Position numbers and translations under genes: made by a program
The notes under the pieces: generated by a model
Databases searched by the model: none
The model's input: only the letters and a program-made list of their open reading frames with translations
What the model was told of the DNA's origin: nothing
In this document: piece after piece, positions 24,934 to 34,633 of the stretch
Layout of the letters: each line of letters starts with the position of its first letter
Numbering within the stretch: the first letter of the stretch is position 1
NCBI RefSeq assembly: GCF_021044935.1
Contig: NZ_JAJNMP010000003.1
Location: forward strand, 124,001-188,000
From: Agromyces cavernae
GTDB lineage: Bacteria > Actinomycetota > Actinomycetes > Actinomycetales > Microbacteriaceae
Length of the DNA stretch: 64,000 nt
Direction of reading: 5' to 3'

Positions 24934-25674
24934 ATGACCGAATCATCCGCCGCCCGCCTGTCCGCGCACGTCGGCGGCGCCTCGCCCAGCCGTCCCGCCT
25001 CGAAACCGCGAGCCCACTGGCTCGCACCGACCGGGCTCATCCTGCTCAGCCTCGTGCCGATCGCGGCGGGCGCATTCCGCCTCACCGAGCTCACGAGCGG
25101 CGGCGCCGTGACGCCCGCCAACGCGAGGTTCTTCGACTCGCCGGTTCCCGTCGCGGTGCACATCGTCGCCTCGAGCGTGTTCCTCGTGCTCGGGGCGCTG
25201 CAGTTCGCGCCGGGGCTGCGACGGCGTCGCTGGCACCGGTACTCCGGGCGCATCGTGGCGCCCGCGGGCCTCGCCTCGGCACTCTCGGCGCTGTGGATGA
25301 CGCTGTTCTACGCAATGCCCGCGGTCAACGGCGAGGCCCTCTTCGTGATGCGCCTCGTGTTCGGCACCGCGATGGCGGCGGCGATCGTCGTCGCGTTCGT
25401 AGCGATCCGCCGCGGTGATGTGGCGACGCACAGCGCGTGGATGACGCGCGCCTACGCGATCGGGCTCGGCGCCGGGACCCAGGTGTTCACTTTCCTTCCG
25501 TGGACGCTCGCGCTCGGCGCTCCCGACGAGACGATGCACGCGGTGCTCATGGGTGCGGGCTGGGTGATCAACCTCGCCGTCGCCGAGCTCGTCATCCGGC
25601 GCAGAGCCGCGCGATCGACCCGCACGTCCCGTACTTCCGGCCGATCCGGCGCCGCCGATGCCCGCCTATCATGA
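24934..25674 (+). CDS. DUF2306 domain-containing membrane protein
   Basis: A 246-aa protein with six or seven hydrophobic helices and the DUF2306 pattern: VHIVASSVFLVLGALQFAPGLRRR (HI-x-GQF region), RWHRYSGRIVAPAGLAS, and HSAWMTRAYAIGLGAGTQV with the conserved His. DUF2306 proteins are uncharacterised; the conserved histidines suggest haem or quinone binding (inference). A second DUF2306 gene occurs at 52666. The gene ends 4 bp before the histidine kinase start, so the three genes to 27480 may be one transcript. Confidence 0.85.
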   Translation: MTESSAARLSAHVGGASPSRPASKPRAHWLAPTGLILLSLVPIAAGAFRLTELTSGGAVTPANARFFDSPVPVAVHIVASSVFLVLGALQFAPGLRRRRWHRYSGRIVAPAGLASALSALWMTLFYAMPAVNGEALFVMRLVFGTAMAAAIVVAFVAIRRGDVATHSAWMTRAYAIGLGAGTQVFTFLPWTLALGAPDETMHAVLMGAGWVINLAVAELVIRRRAARSTRTSRTSGRSGAADARLS

Positions 25675-25678
25675 GGGC

Positions 25679-26809
25679 ATGACGCGCCTCGTCCGCTCGC
25701 TGTGGAATGCGCCGGCGGCGGCGTCGCCGCCTCCGCGGCGGGTGTGGCGCGACTGGGTGCTGGTGGCGGTGATTCCGCCGCTGGTGCTGTTCGAGGCCGC
25801 AGTGCGACCGGATGTCCCGTGGCGGTGGCTCTGGGCGGCCGTGCTGATCGGGCTCGTGCCGACGCTGCTGTGGCGCCGCACCCGACCGCTCCTGATGCTC
25901 GCGATCGCGTTCGCCGTCGGCTGGGTGGGCTCAGCCGCGACCGGCGGCGATCCGCAGCTCGTCACGACCGCGTACTTCCTGATCCTCGTGTACGCGGTGT
26001 TCCGCTGGGGCGACGGTCGCGCATTCGTCGGCGGGGCTGCGCTGCTGGTGGCGTCGTCGGCGGTGTCGTTCGTGCTCGGGTCGACGACCGTGGGAGATGT
26101 CATCGGCGGGCTGGGCGTGCTCGTCGCGACCGTCGCCCTCGGCGTGGCGTTCCGCTGGCGCGCGGGTGCGCGTGCCCGCGAACTCGATCGCGTCAAGCTC
26201 GTCGAACGCGAGCAGCTCGCACGCGACCTGCACGACACGGTGGCGCACCACGTCTCGGCGATCGCGATCCAGGCGCAGGCGGGCACCGCGGTCGCGGCGA
26301 CGAGCCCCGATGCGGCCGCCGCCGCCCTGCGGACGATCGAGCTCGAGGCGTCGCGCACCCTTGCCGAGATGCGCTCGATCGTGCGCGTGCTGCGCAACGA
26401 CGATGCCGCCGAACGCACACCCGGCCCGGGCATCGCCGATCTGCGCGCGCTCGCCCGAGCCGAGCCCGGCTCGCCGATCGTCGACGTTCGCGTCGAGGGC
26501 GACGTCGACGCGGTGCCGCCGACCATCGCCGCCGCGCTCTACCGGCTCGCGCAGGAAGCCGTGACGAACGCGCGACGACACGCCCGCAACGCCACGCGTG
26601 TCGACGTGCACGTTCGGGTCGACGCCGCTGACATCAGGCTCGACGTCGACGATGACGGCGAGCCTGCGACATCCGCGACGCCCGGATTCGGCATCACGGG
26701 CATGCGAGAACGTGCGACGCTGCTCGGGGGCACCTTCCGGGCCGGCCCTGCAGCGGGCGGCGGCTGGTCGGTCACGGCCGTCATCCCCCGCACCGGGTGG
26801 CCGACGTGA
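25679..26809 (+). CDS. Sensor histidine kinase (HisKA_3/NarL type)
   Basis: A 376-aa membrane kinase. Residues 20-170 hold about five hydrophobic helices. The dimerisation/phosphoacceptor domain follows, with EREQLARDLHDTVAHHVSAI (phospho-His185), then a HATPase_c domain with ALYRLAQEAVTNARRHA (N box), VDDDGEP (G1) and GFGITGMRERA (G2). The HisKA_3 type pairs with LuxR-type response regulators, and its partner is immediately downstream, overlapping by 4 nt. TATCAT lies 6 nt before ATG 25679, so the pair may also have its own leaderless promoter. Signal unknown. Confidence 0.9.
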   Translation: MTRLVRSLWNAPAAASPPPRRVWRDWVLVAVIPPLVLFEAAVRPDVPWRWLWAAVLIGLVPTLLWRRTRPLLMLAIAFAVGWVGSAATGGDPQLVTTAYFLILVYAVFRWGDGRAFVGGAALLVASSAVSFVLGSTTVGDVIGGLGVLVATVALGVAFRWRAGARARELDRVKLVEREQLARDLHDTVAHHVSAIAIQAQAGTAVAATSPDAAAAALRTIELEASRTLAEMRSIVRVLRNDDAAERTPGPGIADLRALARAEPGSPIVDVRVEGDVDAVPPTIAAALYRLAQEAVTNARRHARNATRVDVHVRVDAADIRLDVDDDGEPATSATPGFGITGMRERATLLGGTFRAGPAAGGGWSVTAVIPRTGWPT

Positions 26810-27480
26810 CCGTGCGCGTGATCGTCGCCGACGACCAGGAACTCGTGCGCGCCGGCCTGCGCATGATCCTCGACGTGCAACCCGACATCGAGGTGGTCGG
26901 CGAGGCCGCGGACGGAGCCGAGGCGGTCGCCCTCGCCCACCGGTTGCGGCCCGACGTCTGCCTGCTCGACATCCGCATGCCCGTGCTCGACGGCATCGAC
27001 GCCACCCGCGAGCTCGCGGGGCCCGATGTCGCCGATCCGATCCCCGTGGTCGTGATCACGACGTTCGACCTCGACGAGCACGTCTATGCGGCATTGCGCG
27101 CCGGGGCGCGCGGCTTCCTGCTGAAGGACGCGGGCCCCGCGATGCTCGCCGAAGCAGTCCACGCGGCCGCGCGCGGTGACGCGCTCATCGCCCCGAGCAT
27201 CACGGTGCGCCTGCTCGAGGCATTCGCGGGGTCGGCGCAGTCGGCGCCGGCGGTGAATCCCGCGGAACCGCTCACCCGCCGCGAGCAGGACGTGCTCGCC
27301 GAGGTTGCGCGCGGCCTCGGCAACACCGAGATCGCCGCCGAACTGCACATCTCGCTCAGCACGGTGAAGACGCACATCGCGAGCATCATGGCCAAGATCG
27401 GCGCTCGCAATCGGGTCGAGCTGGCGATCTGGGCGCTCGGTCGGCGAGGCCGGGACTCGCAGGTGCGGCACCCCGAATGA
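26806..27480 (+). CDS. LuxR/NarL-family response regulator
   Basis: A 224-aa regulator. The receiver domain (1-120) has VIVADDQELVRAGL, phospho-acceptor Asp55 in DVCLLDIRMPVLDG, Thr in VITTF and Lys in LKDAG. The LuxR HTH (about 155-210) has LTRREQDVLAEVARGLGNTE followed by VKTHIASIMAKI. It receives phosphate from the kinase overlapping it by 4 nt (GTGA) and binds DNA as a dimer. Target genes are not evident. An earlier in-frame GTG at 26797 is possible. Confidence 0.93.
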   Translation: MTVRVIVADDQELVRAGLRMILDVQPDIEVVGEAADGAEAVALAHRLRPDVCLLDIRMPVLDGIDATRELAGPDVADPIPVVVITTFDLDEHVYAALRAGARGFLLKDAGPAMLAEAVHAAARGDALIAPSITVRLLEAFAGSAQSAPAVNPAEPLTRREQDVLAEVARGLGNTEIAAELHISLSTVKTHIASIMAKIGARNRVELAIWALGRRGRDSQVRHPE

Positions 27481-27540
27481 ATCCGGGAGCACCCTGTCAA
27501 GGCAGCCACATCGGGCCCCGGCCTGCGTAGGCTGGAGCCG

Positions 27541-28248
27541 ATGAAGGTCGTCAGCTACAACCTCCGCAAGCACCGGGCAATCGATGAGCTCGCTGCGCTC
27601 GATGAGCGGTACTCCCCCGATGTGCTCTGCCTGCAAGAGGTCGAGACCACCGGGCTCGCCGAGCACGTCGGGCGGCTGCAACTGGCGCACTCCACCACGG
27701 GCAATCGGCTCGGGCTGGCCGTGTACTTCCGGCCCGACCGCTACGAGTTCGAGGTCGTGCAGAGCTTCGCGCTCAAGAAGTCCTTGCACGACCACCTGCT
27801 GCGGCCGGCCCACGAGCGCCTCGTCGGCGTGCGGCTGCGAGACCTCGCGGCCGACCGCGAGTTCGTCGTCGCCTCGTTCCACGCGGCCCCGCTGACGGCG
27901 CTGAACTCGCTCCGTCGTCACCAGATCCACGCGGCGCTCGCCGAGCTGCAGGGCATCGGGCCCGGCCTGCCGATCCTCATGGTCGGCGACTACAACTACC
28001 CCGTGTTCAAGGACAATCTCGCCGAGAAGGTGCGCGAGGCGGGCTACGAGCTCACCCTCAGTGACAGCCGCACGTACACGCGCTACAAGTTCTTCCGCGG
28101 GCACTTCGATCTCGCGACCTCGGTCGGCTTCGACATCGAACGGGTCGAGACGCTCCCGCGAGGGTCATCCGATCACCTGCCGATCCTCGTCGACGCGCGC
28201 TACACGTCCGCGGCCGAATCCGAGATCGAGGAGGCCATCGGCGCCTGA
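27541..28248 (+). CDS. Endonuclease/exonuclease/phosphatase family protein
   Basis: A 235-aa compact EEP protein without a signal peptide. It has MKVVSYNLRKHR at the very start, DVLCLQEVETTG with the catalytic Glu, VASFHAAPLTALNSLRRHQI, ILMVGDYNYPV in place of the usual GDxN, and a final GSSDHLPILVDA with Asp-His. It could be a nuclease or phosphatase of unknown substrate. TAGGCT lies 7 nt before the ATG, implying a leaderless mRNA. It is the third EEP gene in the window. Confidence 0.87.
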   Translation: MKVVSYNLRKHRAIDELAALDERYSPDVLCLQEVETTGLAEHVGRLQLAHSTTGNRLGLAVYFRPDRYEFEVVQSFALKKSLHDHLLRPAHERLVGVRLRDLAADREFVVASFHAAPLTALNSLRRHQIHAALAELQGIGPGLPILMVGDYNYPVFKDNLAEKVREAGYELTLSDSRTYTRYKFFRGHFDLATSVGFDIERVETLPRGSSDHLPILVDARYTSAAESEIEEAIGA

Positions 28249-28269
28249 CCCCGACCGAAGGAGCACATC

Positions 28270-28878
28270 ATGGGAACCATCGTCGCCGACCTGTTCGTCA
28301 CGCTCGACGGCGTCTACCAGGCACCGGGCGGTGCGAACGAGGATGACGAGGGCGGCTTCGAGTTCGGCGGCTGGCAGGCGCCCTACTTCGACGGCGAGAC
28401 CGGCGAGGCGCTCGACGCGGGCTTCGCCGACTTCGACGCGCTGCTGCTCGGCCGCAAGACCTACGACATCTTCGCCGGCTACTGGCCGAAGCAATCCGCC
28501 GACATGCCGATCGCACGGAAGCTCAACGAGGTGCCGAAGTTCGTGGTCTCGCACACGCCGTTCGAGCCGACGTGGCAGGGCACGACGGTGCTGACCGAGG
28601 TCTCGAGTGAGATCGCACCGCTGAAGCAGCGGTTCGGCACGACACGCGTGATCGGCAGCGGCCACCTCGTGCAGTCGCTGCTCGAGGCCGACCTCGTCGA
28701 TCGCCTGAACCTGTACGTCTACCCGATCACGTTCGGGTCGGGCAAGAGCCTCTTCACCCGCGGCGTGCCGGCGGCGTTCACGCTCGCCGAGCCGCCCCGG
28801 GCGTTCCCGAAGGGCGCGGTGCTGCTCGCCTATGACCGCGCGGGCGCGCCCGTCACCGGGATCGATATCGACGCGTAG
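28270..28878 (+). CDS. Dihydrofolate-reductase-like (RibD C-terminal) protein
   Basis: A 202-aa protein of the RibD_C/DHFR superfamily: starts GTIVADLFVTLDGVYQAPGG, with FDALLLGRKTYDIFAGYWP and DRLNLYVYPITFGSGKSLF. It has the NADP-binding fold, but members without a deaminase domain have unproven substrates, often annotated as deaminase/reductase. GAAGGAG precedes the ATG. A second member occurs on the other strand at 56686. The stop codon is followed within 30 bp by a 9-bp tandem array. Confidence 0.85.
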   Translation: MGTIVADLFVTLDGVYQAPGGANEDDEGGFEFGGWQAPYFDGETGEALDAGFADFDALLLGRKTYDIFAGYWPKQSADMPIARKLNEVPKFVVSHTPFEPTWQGTTVLTEVSSEIAPLKQRFGTTRVIGSGHLVQSLLEADLVDRLNLYVYPITFGSGKSLFTRGVPAAFTLAEPPRAFPKGAVLLAYDRAGAPVTGIDIDA

Positions 28879-28904
28879 CGGTTCGCTCAGCGGCGCAGCC
28901 GACG

Positions 28905-28998
28905 CGCCTCACACGCGTCACACGCCTCACACGCCTCACACGCCTCACTCGCCTCACACGCCTCACACGCCTCACACGCCTCACACGCCTCACACGCC
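28905..28998. repeat. 9-bp tandem repeat array (unit CGCCTCACA, 10 copies)
   Basis: Ten consecutive 9-bp units plus a 4-nt partial one, mostly CGCCTCACA with single-base variants (CGCGTCACA once, CGCCTCACT once). It fills the space between two converging genes, and its last bases encode the final residue and stop codon of the dioxygenase-like gene, so expansion or contraction could change that C terminus. There are no unique spacers, so it is not a CRISPR array. Confidence 0.9.
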
Positions 28999-29871
28999 GA
29001 TCGTGAGCGCCGCGGTGTAGCCGTTCGCGACCGAGCCCGACATGCTCGCGATCTGGTGGATGCCGCCGTCGTCGCCGAACACGTTGTCGCCCGCGAGGCT
29101 CACCTGCGACACGTTGCGCACGCTCTGCTCGTAACCCGCGGTGGAGTAGACGAGTGCGTTGGCCTCTTCGGGCAGCGCGATCTGCGAGGTCTTCACGATC
29201 GGCCCAGAGGCGACGGCGTTGTCGACATCGGAGTAGACCTCGAAGTGGATGTGCGGCCACCGCCCCGAGTAGCAGGCCGGGTAGATCGAGGTGAACCGCA
29301 CGGTGCCCATCTCGTCGGTCGCCTGCACGCCGCGCAGGTAGTTCACGTCGTCGAGCCCGCCGGTGTACAGCGAGTAGTCACCGTTGCGGTCGCAGTGCCA
29401 GAGGTAGACGCCCGCGCCGACGAGCGCGCTGCCGGTCGCCGCATCGCGCACGGTCAGCTCGATCGTGAGCGGCACGCCCTCGGCGACGACCGTCGAGGAT
29501 CCGAAGCTCGAGCGGATGTCGCTGCGCACGATGCCCGAGTCGTCGAGCACGTTCACGCCGTTCGAGCCGTCGCCCGGGTAGGGTCCGCCGGTCTCGTCGG
29601 GCACCTCGGTGAGCGGATCGGATGCCCCGGCGGTGGCGGATGTCGACGGCGATGCGTCGCCCGTGGCGGGGGTCGTCGCACTCGCGGGCGTCTGGGGTTC
29701 GGGTGCGGCGCACGCCGCGAGCAGCGAGGTGAGGCCGATACCGCCGAAGATGCCGAGGGCGCGGCGGCGGTCGATGAGGGTGCGGATGTCGTAGACGAGG
29801 CCGCGGTGGTCTTCGTCGATCGGGTTGCCGTGCTCGTCGAGCCAGCGGGGGTCGGTGGGGGTCTCGGTCAT
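28990..29871 (-). CDS. Exported intradiol ring-cleavage dioxygenase-like lipoprotein
   Basis: A 293-aa protein. The N terminus has a possible Tat motif (DRRRALGIF) and a lipobox (LTSLLAAC), followed by a Pro/Ala/Ser/Thr linker, so it is probably a lipoprotein outside the membrane. The catalytic beta-sandwich has VPLTIELTVRD, YLWHCDRNGDYSLY and YPACYSGRWPHIHFEVY, which supply Tyr and His ligands of the non-haem Fe(III) in protocatechuate 3,4-dioxygenase relatives. Extracytoplasmic members are common in soil actinobacteria but their substrates are mostly unknown. AAGGAG precedes the ATG at 29871. The 3' end lies in the tandem array. Confidence 0.88.
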   Translation of the reverse strand: MTETPTDPRWLDEHGNPIDEDHRGLVYDIRTLIDRRRALGIFGGIGLTSLLAACAAPEPQTPASATTPATGDASPSTSATAGASDPLTEVPDETGGPYPGDGSNGVNVLDDSGIVRSDIRSSFGSSTVVAEGVPLTIELTVRDAATGSALVGAGVYLWHCDRNGDYSLYTGGLDDVNYLRGVQATDEMGTVRFTSIYPACYSGRWPHIHFEVYSDVDNAVASGPIVKTSQIALPEEANALVYSTAGYEQSVRNVSQVSLAGDNVFGDDGGIHQIASMSGSVANGYTAALTIGV

Positions 29872-30093
29872 CGTCGTCGTCTCCTTCACGTTGCAGCCAC
29901 CGTGCCACTCGAATGCGGTTGCGTGCTGTGCGCGGGCTATGAGCGCGCCATGAGCGCGACGTCATCGAACGAGCATGAAATCGCCCTATACATCCGATCT
30001 TTCCTTCGCCATCATGGAGGGTGTTGCCTGCGGATGCCGCAATGCTGTACGCAACGCGATGAAACAACAGACCAATGATGCTCAGGAGACTTC

Positions 30094-33000
30094 ATGATTC
30101 TCGAATCTCAACTGCCCCGCCGACGTGTCCTCCAACTCGGCGGCATCGTCGCCCTGTCGCCCCTGCTGACCGACTTCGTCGCCTCGCGACCGGCCGCCGC
30201 CGCCCCGCTCACCGGCTCGGCATTCCGCGCGGCGGGTGCACCAGTCACCGTGCCCGACCTCTCGCCGAAGTCGCTCTGGTACCGGCTGCCGGCCACCGAC
30301 TGGCAGTCGCAGGCCCTGCCGATCGGCAATGCGCGCCTCGGCGCGATGCTCTACGGCGCCCCCGAGGAAGAGGTGGTGCAGTTCAACGAGCAGAGCCTCT
30401 GGGGCGGCGTCAACAACTACGACAACGCGCTCATGGGCCAGCCCGACGGCGCCTTCGACACCGGCATGCTCGGCTTCGGCTCGTACCGTGACTTCGGGTC
30501 GCTGCGCATCACGTTCGCTGCTCGCCCGAAGGTCACGTCGCCGGGCGGCCCGTACCAGATCTCGGGATCCGAGAGCCTCGAGAAGACCTACGACGGCAAC
30601 GCGGGCACCAAGTGGTGCATCATCTCGCCGCCCGCCACCGTGCAGTGGCAGGCGCAGCTCCCCGAGGCCACCGTCGTCACGAGCTACACGCTCACGAGTG
30701 CCAACGACGTGCCCGCGCGCGACCCGCAGGACTGGGTGTTCGAGGGTTCCGCAGACGGCTCCGCCTGGTTGACGCTCGACACCCGCCACGTCGCGCCGTT
30801 CGAACAACGGTTCCAGGCCAAGCAGTTCACGTTCTCGAACTCCGAGGCGTACCGCTTCTACCGGTTCGTGATCACGCCCAAGCCAGGCGTCTCGCACTTC
30901 CAGGTCGGCGAGATCGCGCTGGGTGGCGTCAGCCTGGCATCAGGGGCGACGGTCTACGTGTCGTCTCCCAGCGGCCACGCGGCGGGGGCATCCGCCGGTT
31001 CAGACATCACGCGCAGCGTCGACAACGACGCCGCGACGGTGTGGCGCGTCGATGAGCCGGGCGACGGCGTGCAGTGGCAGCTCGACCTTCCCGCGGCACA
31101 CGCCATGACGTCGTACCGGCTGCAGGCGGGCCCCGACGCTCCCGAGCACGACCCCCGGGGCTGGGTGCTCGAGGCGACGGTGAACGGGCGCGACTGGAAG
31201 ACCCTCGACACGCGTACGGGCGGATCGCCGTTCACGGCTCGCGGCGAGGAGCAGCGCTTCACGTTCGCGAACTCGACGGCCTACTCGAGCTACCGACTGA
31301 CGTTCACGACGGCCTCGCCGACCACGCCGCTGCAGTTGGCGAGGGTCGCGTTCGCGAGCGCATCGACCGACACCGCCACGCGCGCCGCCGTCGCGGAGTA
31401 CCGCCGTGCCCTCGACCCGGCGATCGGCCTGCACGCGACCTCGTACGCGACGGTCGCCGGCCGCGTGCTGCGCGAGGCGTTCGCGAGCCGCGACGCCGAC
31501 GTCATCGTGCTGCGCTACACGACGGACTCCGCGGCGGGCATGTCGGCCGAGCTGTCGCTCACCTCCGCCCAGGAGAACGCCCCGACCTCGGCTCACGGCG
31601 ACGGTCGCGGGCTCGGGTTCGCGAGCGCCATGGGCAACGGCCTGAAGCACGCGGCGACCGTGCGCGTCGTCGATGCCGACGGCGAGATCTCCGCGTCGGG
31701 CGAGACGCTTCGCATCGCCGGCGCCACGCGCCTCACCCTTCTGCTCGATGCCCGCACCGACTACAAGATGAGCGCCGCCGACGGATGGCGCGGGGCCGCC
31801 CCGCAGCCCCGCATCGATGCGGCGATCGCCGCCGCGGCGGGTCGCTCGTACGACGACCTCTTCACGGAGCACGTCGACGAGGTCTCGGAGCTGACCTCGC
31901 GCGCCGCGATCGAGTGGGGCGACACCGACCCCGGCGTGCTCACGCTGTCGACGAGCGAGCGGCTCGCCCGGTACGCGACGGGCGCGGCCGATCCCACGCT
32001 CGAGCAGGCCATGTACGACTACGGCCGATACCTGCTGATCAGCTCGTCGAAGCCCGGCGGGCTCCCCGCGAACCTGCAGGGGCTGTGGAACAACAGCAAC
32101 CAGCCGGCATGGGCTTCCGACTACCACACGAACATCAACGTGCAGATGAACTACTGGAGCGCCGAGACGACCGACCTGCCCGAGAGCCATGAGGCGCTCG
32201 CCGCGTTCATCGAACAGGTCGCCGTGCCGAGTCGTGTGGCGACGAGGAACGCGTTCGGCGAGGACACCCCCGGGTGGACGGCCCGCACGTCGCAGAGCAT
32301 CTTCGGCGGCAACTCGTGGGAGTGGAACACCATCGCGAGCGCCTGGTACGCGCAGCACCTCTACGAGCACTGGGCGTTCACGCAGGACATGGACTTCCTC
32401 GAGCGGCTCGGCTACCCGCTCATCAAGGAGATCTGCGAATTCTGGGTGCACGAGCTGAAGGAACTGCCCGACGGCACCCTCGTCGCACCCAACGGCTGGT
32501 CGCCCGAGCACGGCCCGCGCGAAGACGGCGTCATGCACGATCAGCAGATCATCTGGGACCTGTTCCAGAACTATGTCGAATGCGCCGAGGCGCTCGAGGT
32601 CGACGCCGAGTACCGCACGACGATCGCCGGCCTGCAGTCCCGACTCGCGCCGAACAAGATCGGCCGCTGGGGCCAGCTGCAGGAGTGGCAGACCGACCGA
32701 GACGACCCGAACGACCTGCACCGCCACACGTCGCACCTGTTCGCGGTCTACCCGGGCCGGCAGATCACCGCGGCGACGCCCGAGCTGGCGGCCGCGGCGC
32801 TCGTCTCGCTGAAGGCGCGCTGCGGCGAGAAGGAGGGCGTGCCGTTCACCCCCGGCACCGTGTCGGGTGACAGCCGCAGGTCGTGGACCTGGCCGTGGCG
32901 TACGGCGCTGTTCGCGCGCCTCGGCGACGCCGAGCGGGCGAAGGTCATGGTTCGCGGCCTGCTCACCTACAACACGCTGCAGAACCTGTTCTGCAACCAC

Positions 33001-33330
33001 CCGCCGTTCCAGCTCGACGGAAACTTCGGCATCGCCGGCGCGATCCCCGAGATGCTGCTGCAGAGCCACGGCGGTGTCATCCACCTGCTGCCCGCCCTGC
33101 CGAGCGACTGGGCGCCGAGCGGTTCGTTCACCGGCCTGCGTGCCCGAGGGGGCTACGAGATCAGCTGCGAGTGGCGTGACGGACGGGTCACCTCGTACGA
33201 CGTGCGCGCCGACCGTGCACCGAACATGAGCAACGTCACGGTCGTCGTGAACGGCGAGCGCCGCAAGGTGAAGCCCGCGAACGTCAAGAACGGCAACCCG
33301 ATGCGCGACCTCGGGACGGCCGCGGACTGA
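30094..33330 (+). CDS. Secreted GH95 alpha-L-fucosidase with two inserted F5/8C-like modules
   Basis: A 1078-aa glycosidase. Residues 1-37 are a Tat-type signal ([11 protein letters not shown], cleavage after AAAA). The N-terminal GH95 domain starts [18 protein letters not shown] and is split at about 145-428 by two tandem discoidin/F5/8C-like modules (each with a [11 protein letters not shown]- or [11 protein letters not shown]-type start and FTFSNS or FTFANS ending). The (alpha/alpha)6 barrel has [14 protein letters not shown] (about 659), NINVQMNYW (about 679), [19 protein letters not shown] (about 800, putative acid Glu) and [15 protein letters not shown] (about 870), matching residues of AfcA-type 1,2-alpha-L-fucosidase. 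It would remove fucose from plant or host glycans. An own promoter region precedes it; TAA-less hairpin terminator follows. Confidence 0.92.
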   Translation: MILESQLPRRRVLQLGGIVALSPLLTDFVASRPAAAAPLTGSAFRAAGAPVTVPDLSPKSLWYRLPATDWQSQALPIGNARLGAMLYGAPEEEVVQFNEQSLWGGVNNYDNALMGQPDGAFDTGMLGFGSYRDFGSLRITFAARPKVTSPGGPYQISGSESLEKTYDGNAGTKWCIISPPATVQWQAQLPEATVVTSYTLTSANDVPARDPQDWVFEGSADGSAWLTLDTRHVAPFEQRFQAKQFTFSNSEAYRFYRFVITPKPGVSHFQVGEIALGGVSLASGATVYVSSPSGHAAGASAGSDITRSVDNDAATVWRVDEPGDGVQWQLDLPAAHAMTSYRLQAGPDAPEHDPRGWVLEATVNGRDWKTLDTRTGGSPFTARGEEQRFTFANSTAYSSYRLTFTTASPTTPLQLARVAFASASTDTATRAAVAEYRRALDPAIGLHATSYATVAGRVLREAFASRDADVIVLRYTTDSAAGMSAELSLTSAQENAPTSAHGDGRGLGFASAMGNGLKHAATVRVVDADGEISASGETLRIAGATRLTLLLDARTDYKMSAADGWRGAAPQPRIDAAIAAAAGRSYDDLFTEHVDEVSELTSRAAIEWGDTDPGVLTLSTSERLARYATGAADPTLEQAMYDYGRYLLISSSKPGGLPANLQGLWNNSNQPAWASDYHTNINVQMNYWSAETTDLPESHEALAAFIEQVAVPSRVATRNAFGEDTPGWTARTSQSIFGGNSWEWNTIASAWYAQHLYEHWAFTQDMDFLERLGYPLIKEICEFWVHELKELPDGTLVAPNGWSPEHGPREDGVMHDQQIIWDLFQNYVECAEALEVDAEYRTTIAGLQSRLAPNKIGRWGQLQEWQTDRDDPNDLHRHTSHLFAVYPGRQITAATPELAAAALVSLKARCGEKEGVPFTPGTVSGDSRRSWTWPWRTALFARLGDAERAKVMVRGLLTYNTLQNLFCNHPPFQLDGNFGIAGAIPEMLLQSHGGVIHLLPALPSDWAPSGSFTGLRARGGYEISCEWRDGRVTSYDVRADRAPNMSNVTVVVNGERRKVKPANVKNGNPMRDLGTAAD

Positions 33331-33341
33331 GTCGACGACGG

Positions 33342-33371
33342 TGCGGATGCTGCGACCACGCGGCATCCGCA
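33342..33371. terminator. Terminator hairpin after the fucosidase gene
   Basis: TGCGGATGCTGCG (33342-33354) and CGCGGCATCCGCA (33359-33371) form a 13-bp stem with one G-T pair around ACCA, starting 11 bp after the fucosidase stop. It belongs to the same GGATGCCGCG hairpin family as those at 14814 and 21486. Confidence 0.7.
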
Positions 33372-33501
33372 TCGTCGCGTTCCGGGCGCTCCCTGACGAA
33401 ATCTCCGTGTGCTGCACGGATGTCGCGACTCGGCGGTGCGAGCACGCTGGCCCCGAAGCATCCGAATCTGCCTGCTTCCCATCCCAGCAAGGAGACCACC
33501 G

Positions 33502-34350
33502 ATGTCCGACGCCCAGACCATTCCCGCCATCCGATCCGACGCCGACCGCGCGCTCAAGCAGAAGCACCGCGCGATGTGGGCCTCGGGCGACTACCCGAGG
33601 CTCGCGAGCGAACTCATCTGGCGGCTCGGGCCGCGCCTCGTCGCAGCAACCGCGGTGCAGCCCGGTGAACGCGTGCTCGACGTCGCGGCCGGCAGCGGGA
33701 ACGTCGCCATTCCGGCGGCACTGCACGGTGCGACCGTCGTCGCGAGCGACCTCACGCCCGAATTGTTCGACGTCGGTCGGCGCCTCGCCACCGAGGCTGG
33801 GGCCGAGCTCGAGTGGCGCGAGGCCGATGCCGAGGCGCTGCCGTTCCCCGACGGCTCGTTCGACGTGGTGCTCTCATGCGTGGGCGTGATGTTCGCACCC
33901 CACCACCAGCAGGCCGCCGACGAGCTCGTCCGCGTCACCGCGCGAGGCGGGCGCATCGGCCTCATCAGCTGGACCCCCGACGGGTTCATCGGCCGCATGT
34001 TCAAGACCATGAAGCCGTTCGCGGCGCCGTTGCCCGACGGCGCGCAGCCGGCACCGCTCTGGGGCGATGAGCAGCACGTGCGCGAACTGCTCGGCGACCG
34101 CGTCGACGACGTCGACGCCAAGCGCCAGACCGTCGCGATCGACGCCCTCACGACGCCCGAAGCGTTCCGCGACTACTTCAAGACCAACTACGGCCCCACC
34201 ATCGCCGTCTACAACCGCATCGCCGACGACCCCGACCAGGTTCGTGCGCTCGACGATGCCCTCGTCGCCCTCGCGGCCGAACACGGCCTCGGCAGGACCG
34301 GCGAACCGATGCAGTGGGAGTACCTGCTGCTCACCGCGCGAAAGCGGTGA
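33502..34350 (+). CDS. Class I SAM-dependent methyltransferase (UbiE-like)
   Basis: A 282-aa enzyme. Motif I VLDVAAGSGNVAIPAA, then ASDLTPELFDVG, motif IV FPDGSFDVVLSCVGVMFAP and ARGGRIGLISWTP give the Methyltransf_11/25 core. The C-terminal helices (FRDYFKTNYGPTIAVYN) form the substrate lid. The substrate is unknown. AAGGAG precedes the ATG at 33502. A small ORF with its own AAGGAG follows 31 bp downstream, probably on the same transcript. Confidence 0.88.
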   Translation: MSDAQTIPAIRSDADRALKQKHRAMWASGDYPRLASELIWRLGPRLVAATAVQPGERVLDVAAGSGNVAIPAALHGATVVASDLTPELFDVGRRLATEAGAELEWREADAEALPFPDGSFDVVLSCVGVMFAPHHQQAADELVRVTARGGRIGLISWTPDGFIGRMFKTMKPFAAPLPDGAQPAPLWGDEQHVRELLGDRVDDVDAKRQTVAIDALTTPEAFRDYFKTNYGPTIAVYNRIADDPDQVRALDDALVALAAEHGLGRTGEPMQWEYLLLTARKR

Positions 34351-34381
34351 GCCTCGGGGCACCCCCGAAGGAGAGACCATC

Positions 34382-34603
34382 ATGTACCTCAGCGAAGACT
34401 ACGTCGCAGCAGCACTGCACCGCGCTGCCGAGCAGCGCATGCTGCGCGACCTCGAGCGGCGACGAGTGATCGCCGAGCGCGCCGCCGAGACCGCCGAGGC
34501 CGCCGCGGGGGTGACGGATGCCGCGCGCCCGCGCCGAGGCATCCGCGCCCTGCTCCCCCGGCGCCTCGGGCCGCTCATGCCACCGCGCCCGCTCGCCTCG
34601 TAA
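34382..34603 (+). CDS. Small basic hypothetical protein
   Basis: A 73-aa protein: an amphipathic helix rich in Glu, Arg and Ala (AALHRAAEQRMLRDLERRR, then ERAAETAEAAAG) and a basic Pro-rich tail (RPRRGIRALLPRR). GAAGGAGAGACCATC upstream of the ATG is a good ribosome-binding site, which distinguishes it from random frames. No family recognised. It lies 31 bp after the methyltransferase gene and is probably cotranscribed. Confidence 0.6.
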   Translation: MYLSEDYVAAALHRAAEQRMLRDLERRRVIAERAAETAEAAAGVTDAARPRRGIRALLPRRLGPLMPPRPLAS

Positions 34604-34633
34604 GGCACTCGCCGGCGACGCCCTGCGCGCACT

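Noticed and set aside
31000-33726. A 908-codon minus-strand frame opposite the fucosidase gene
   Set aside because: It mirrors the fucosidase and lacks any domain.
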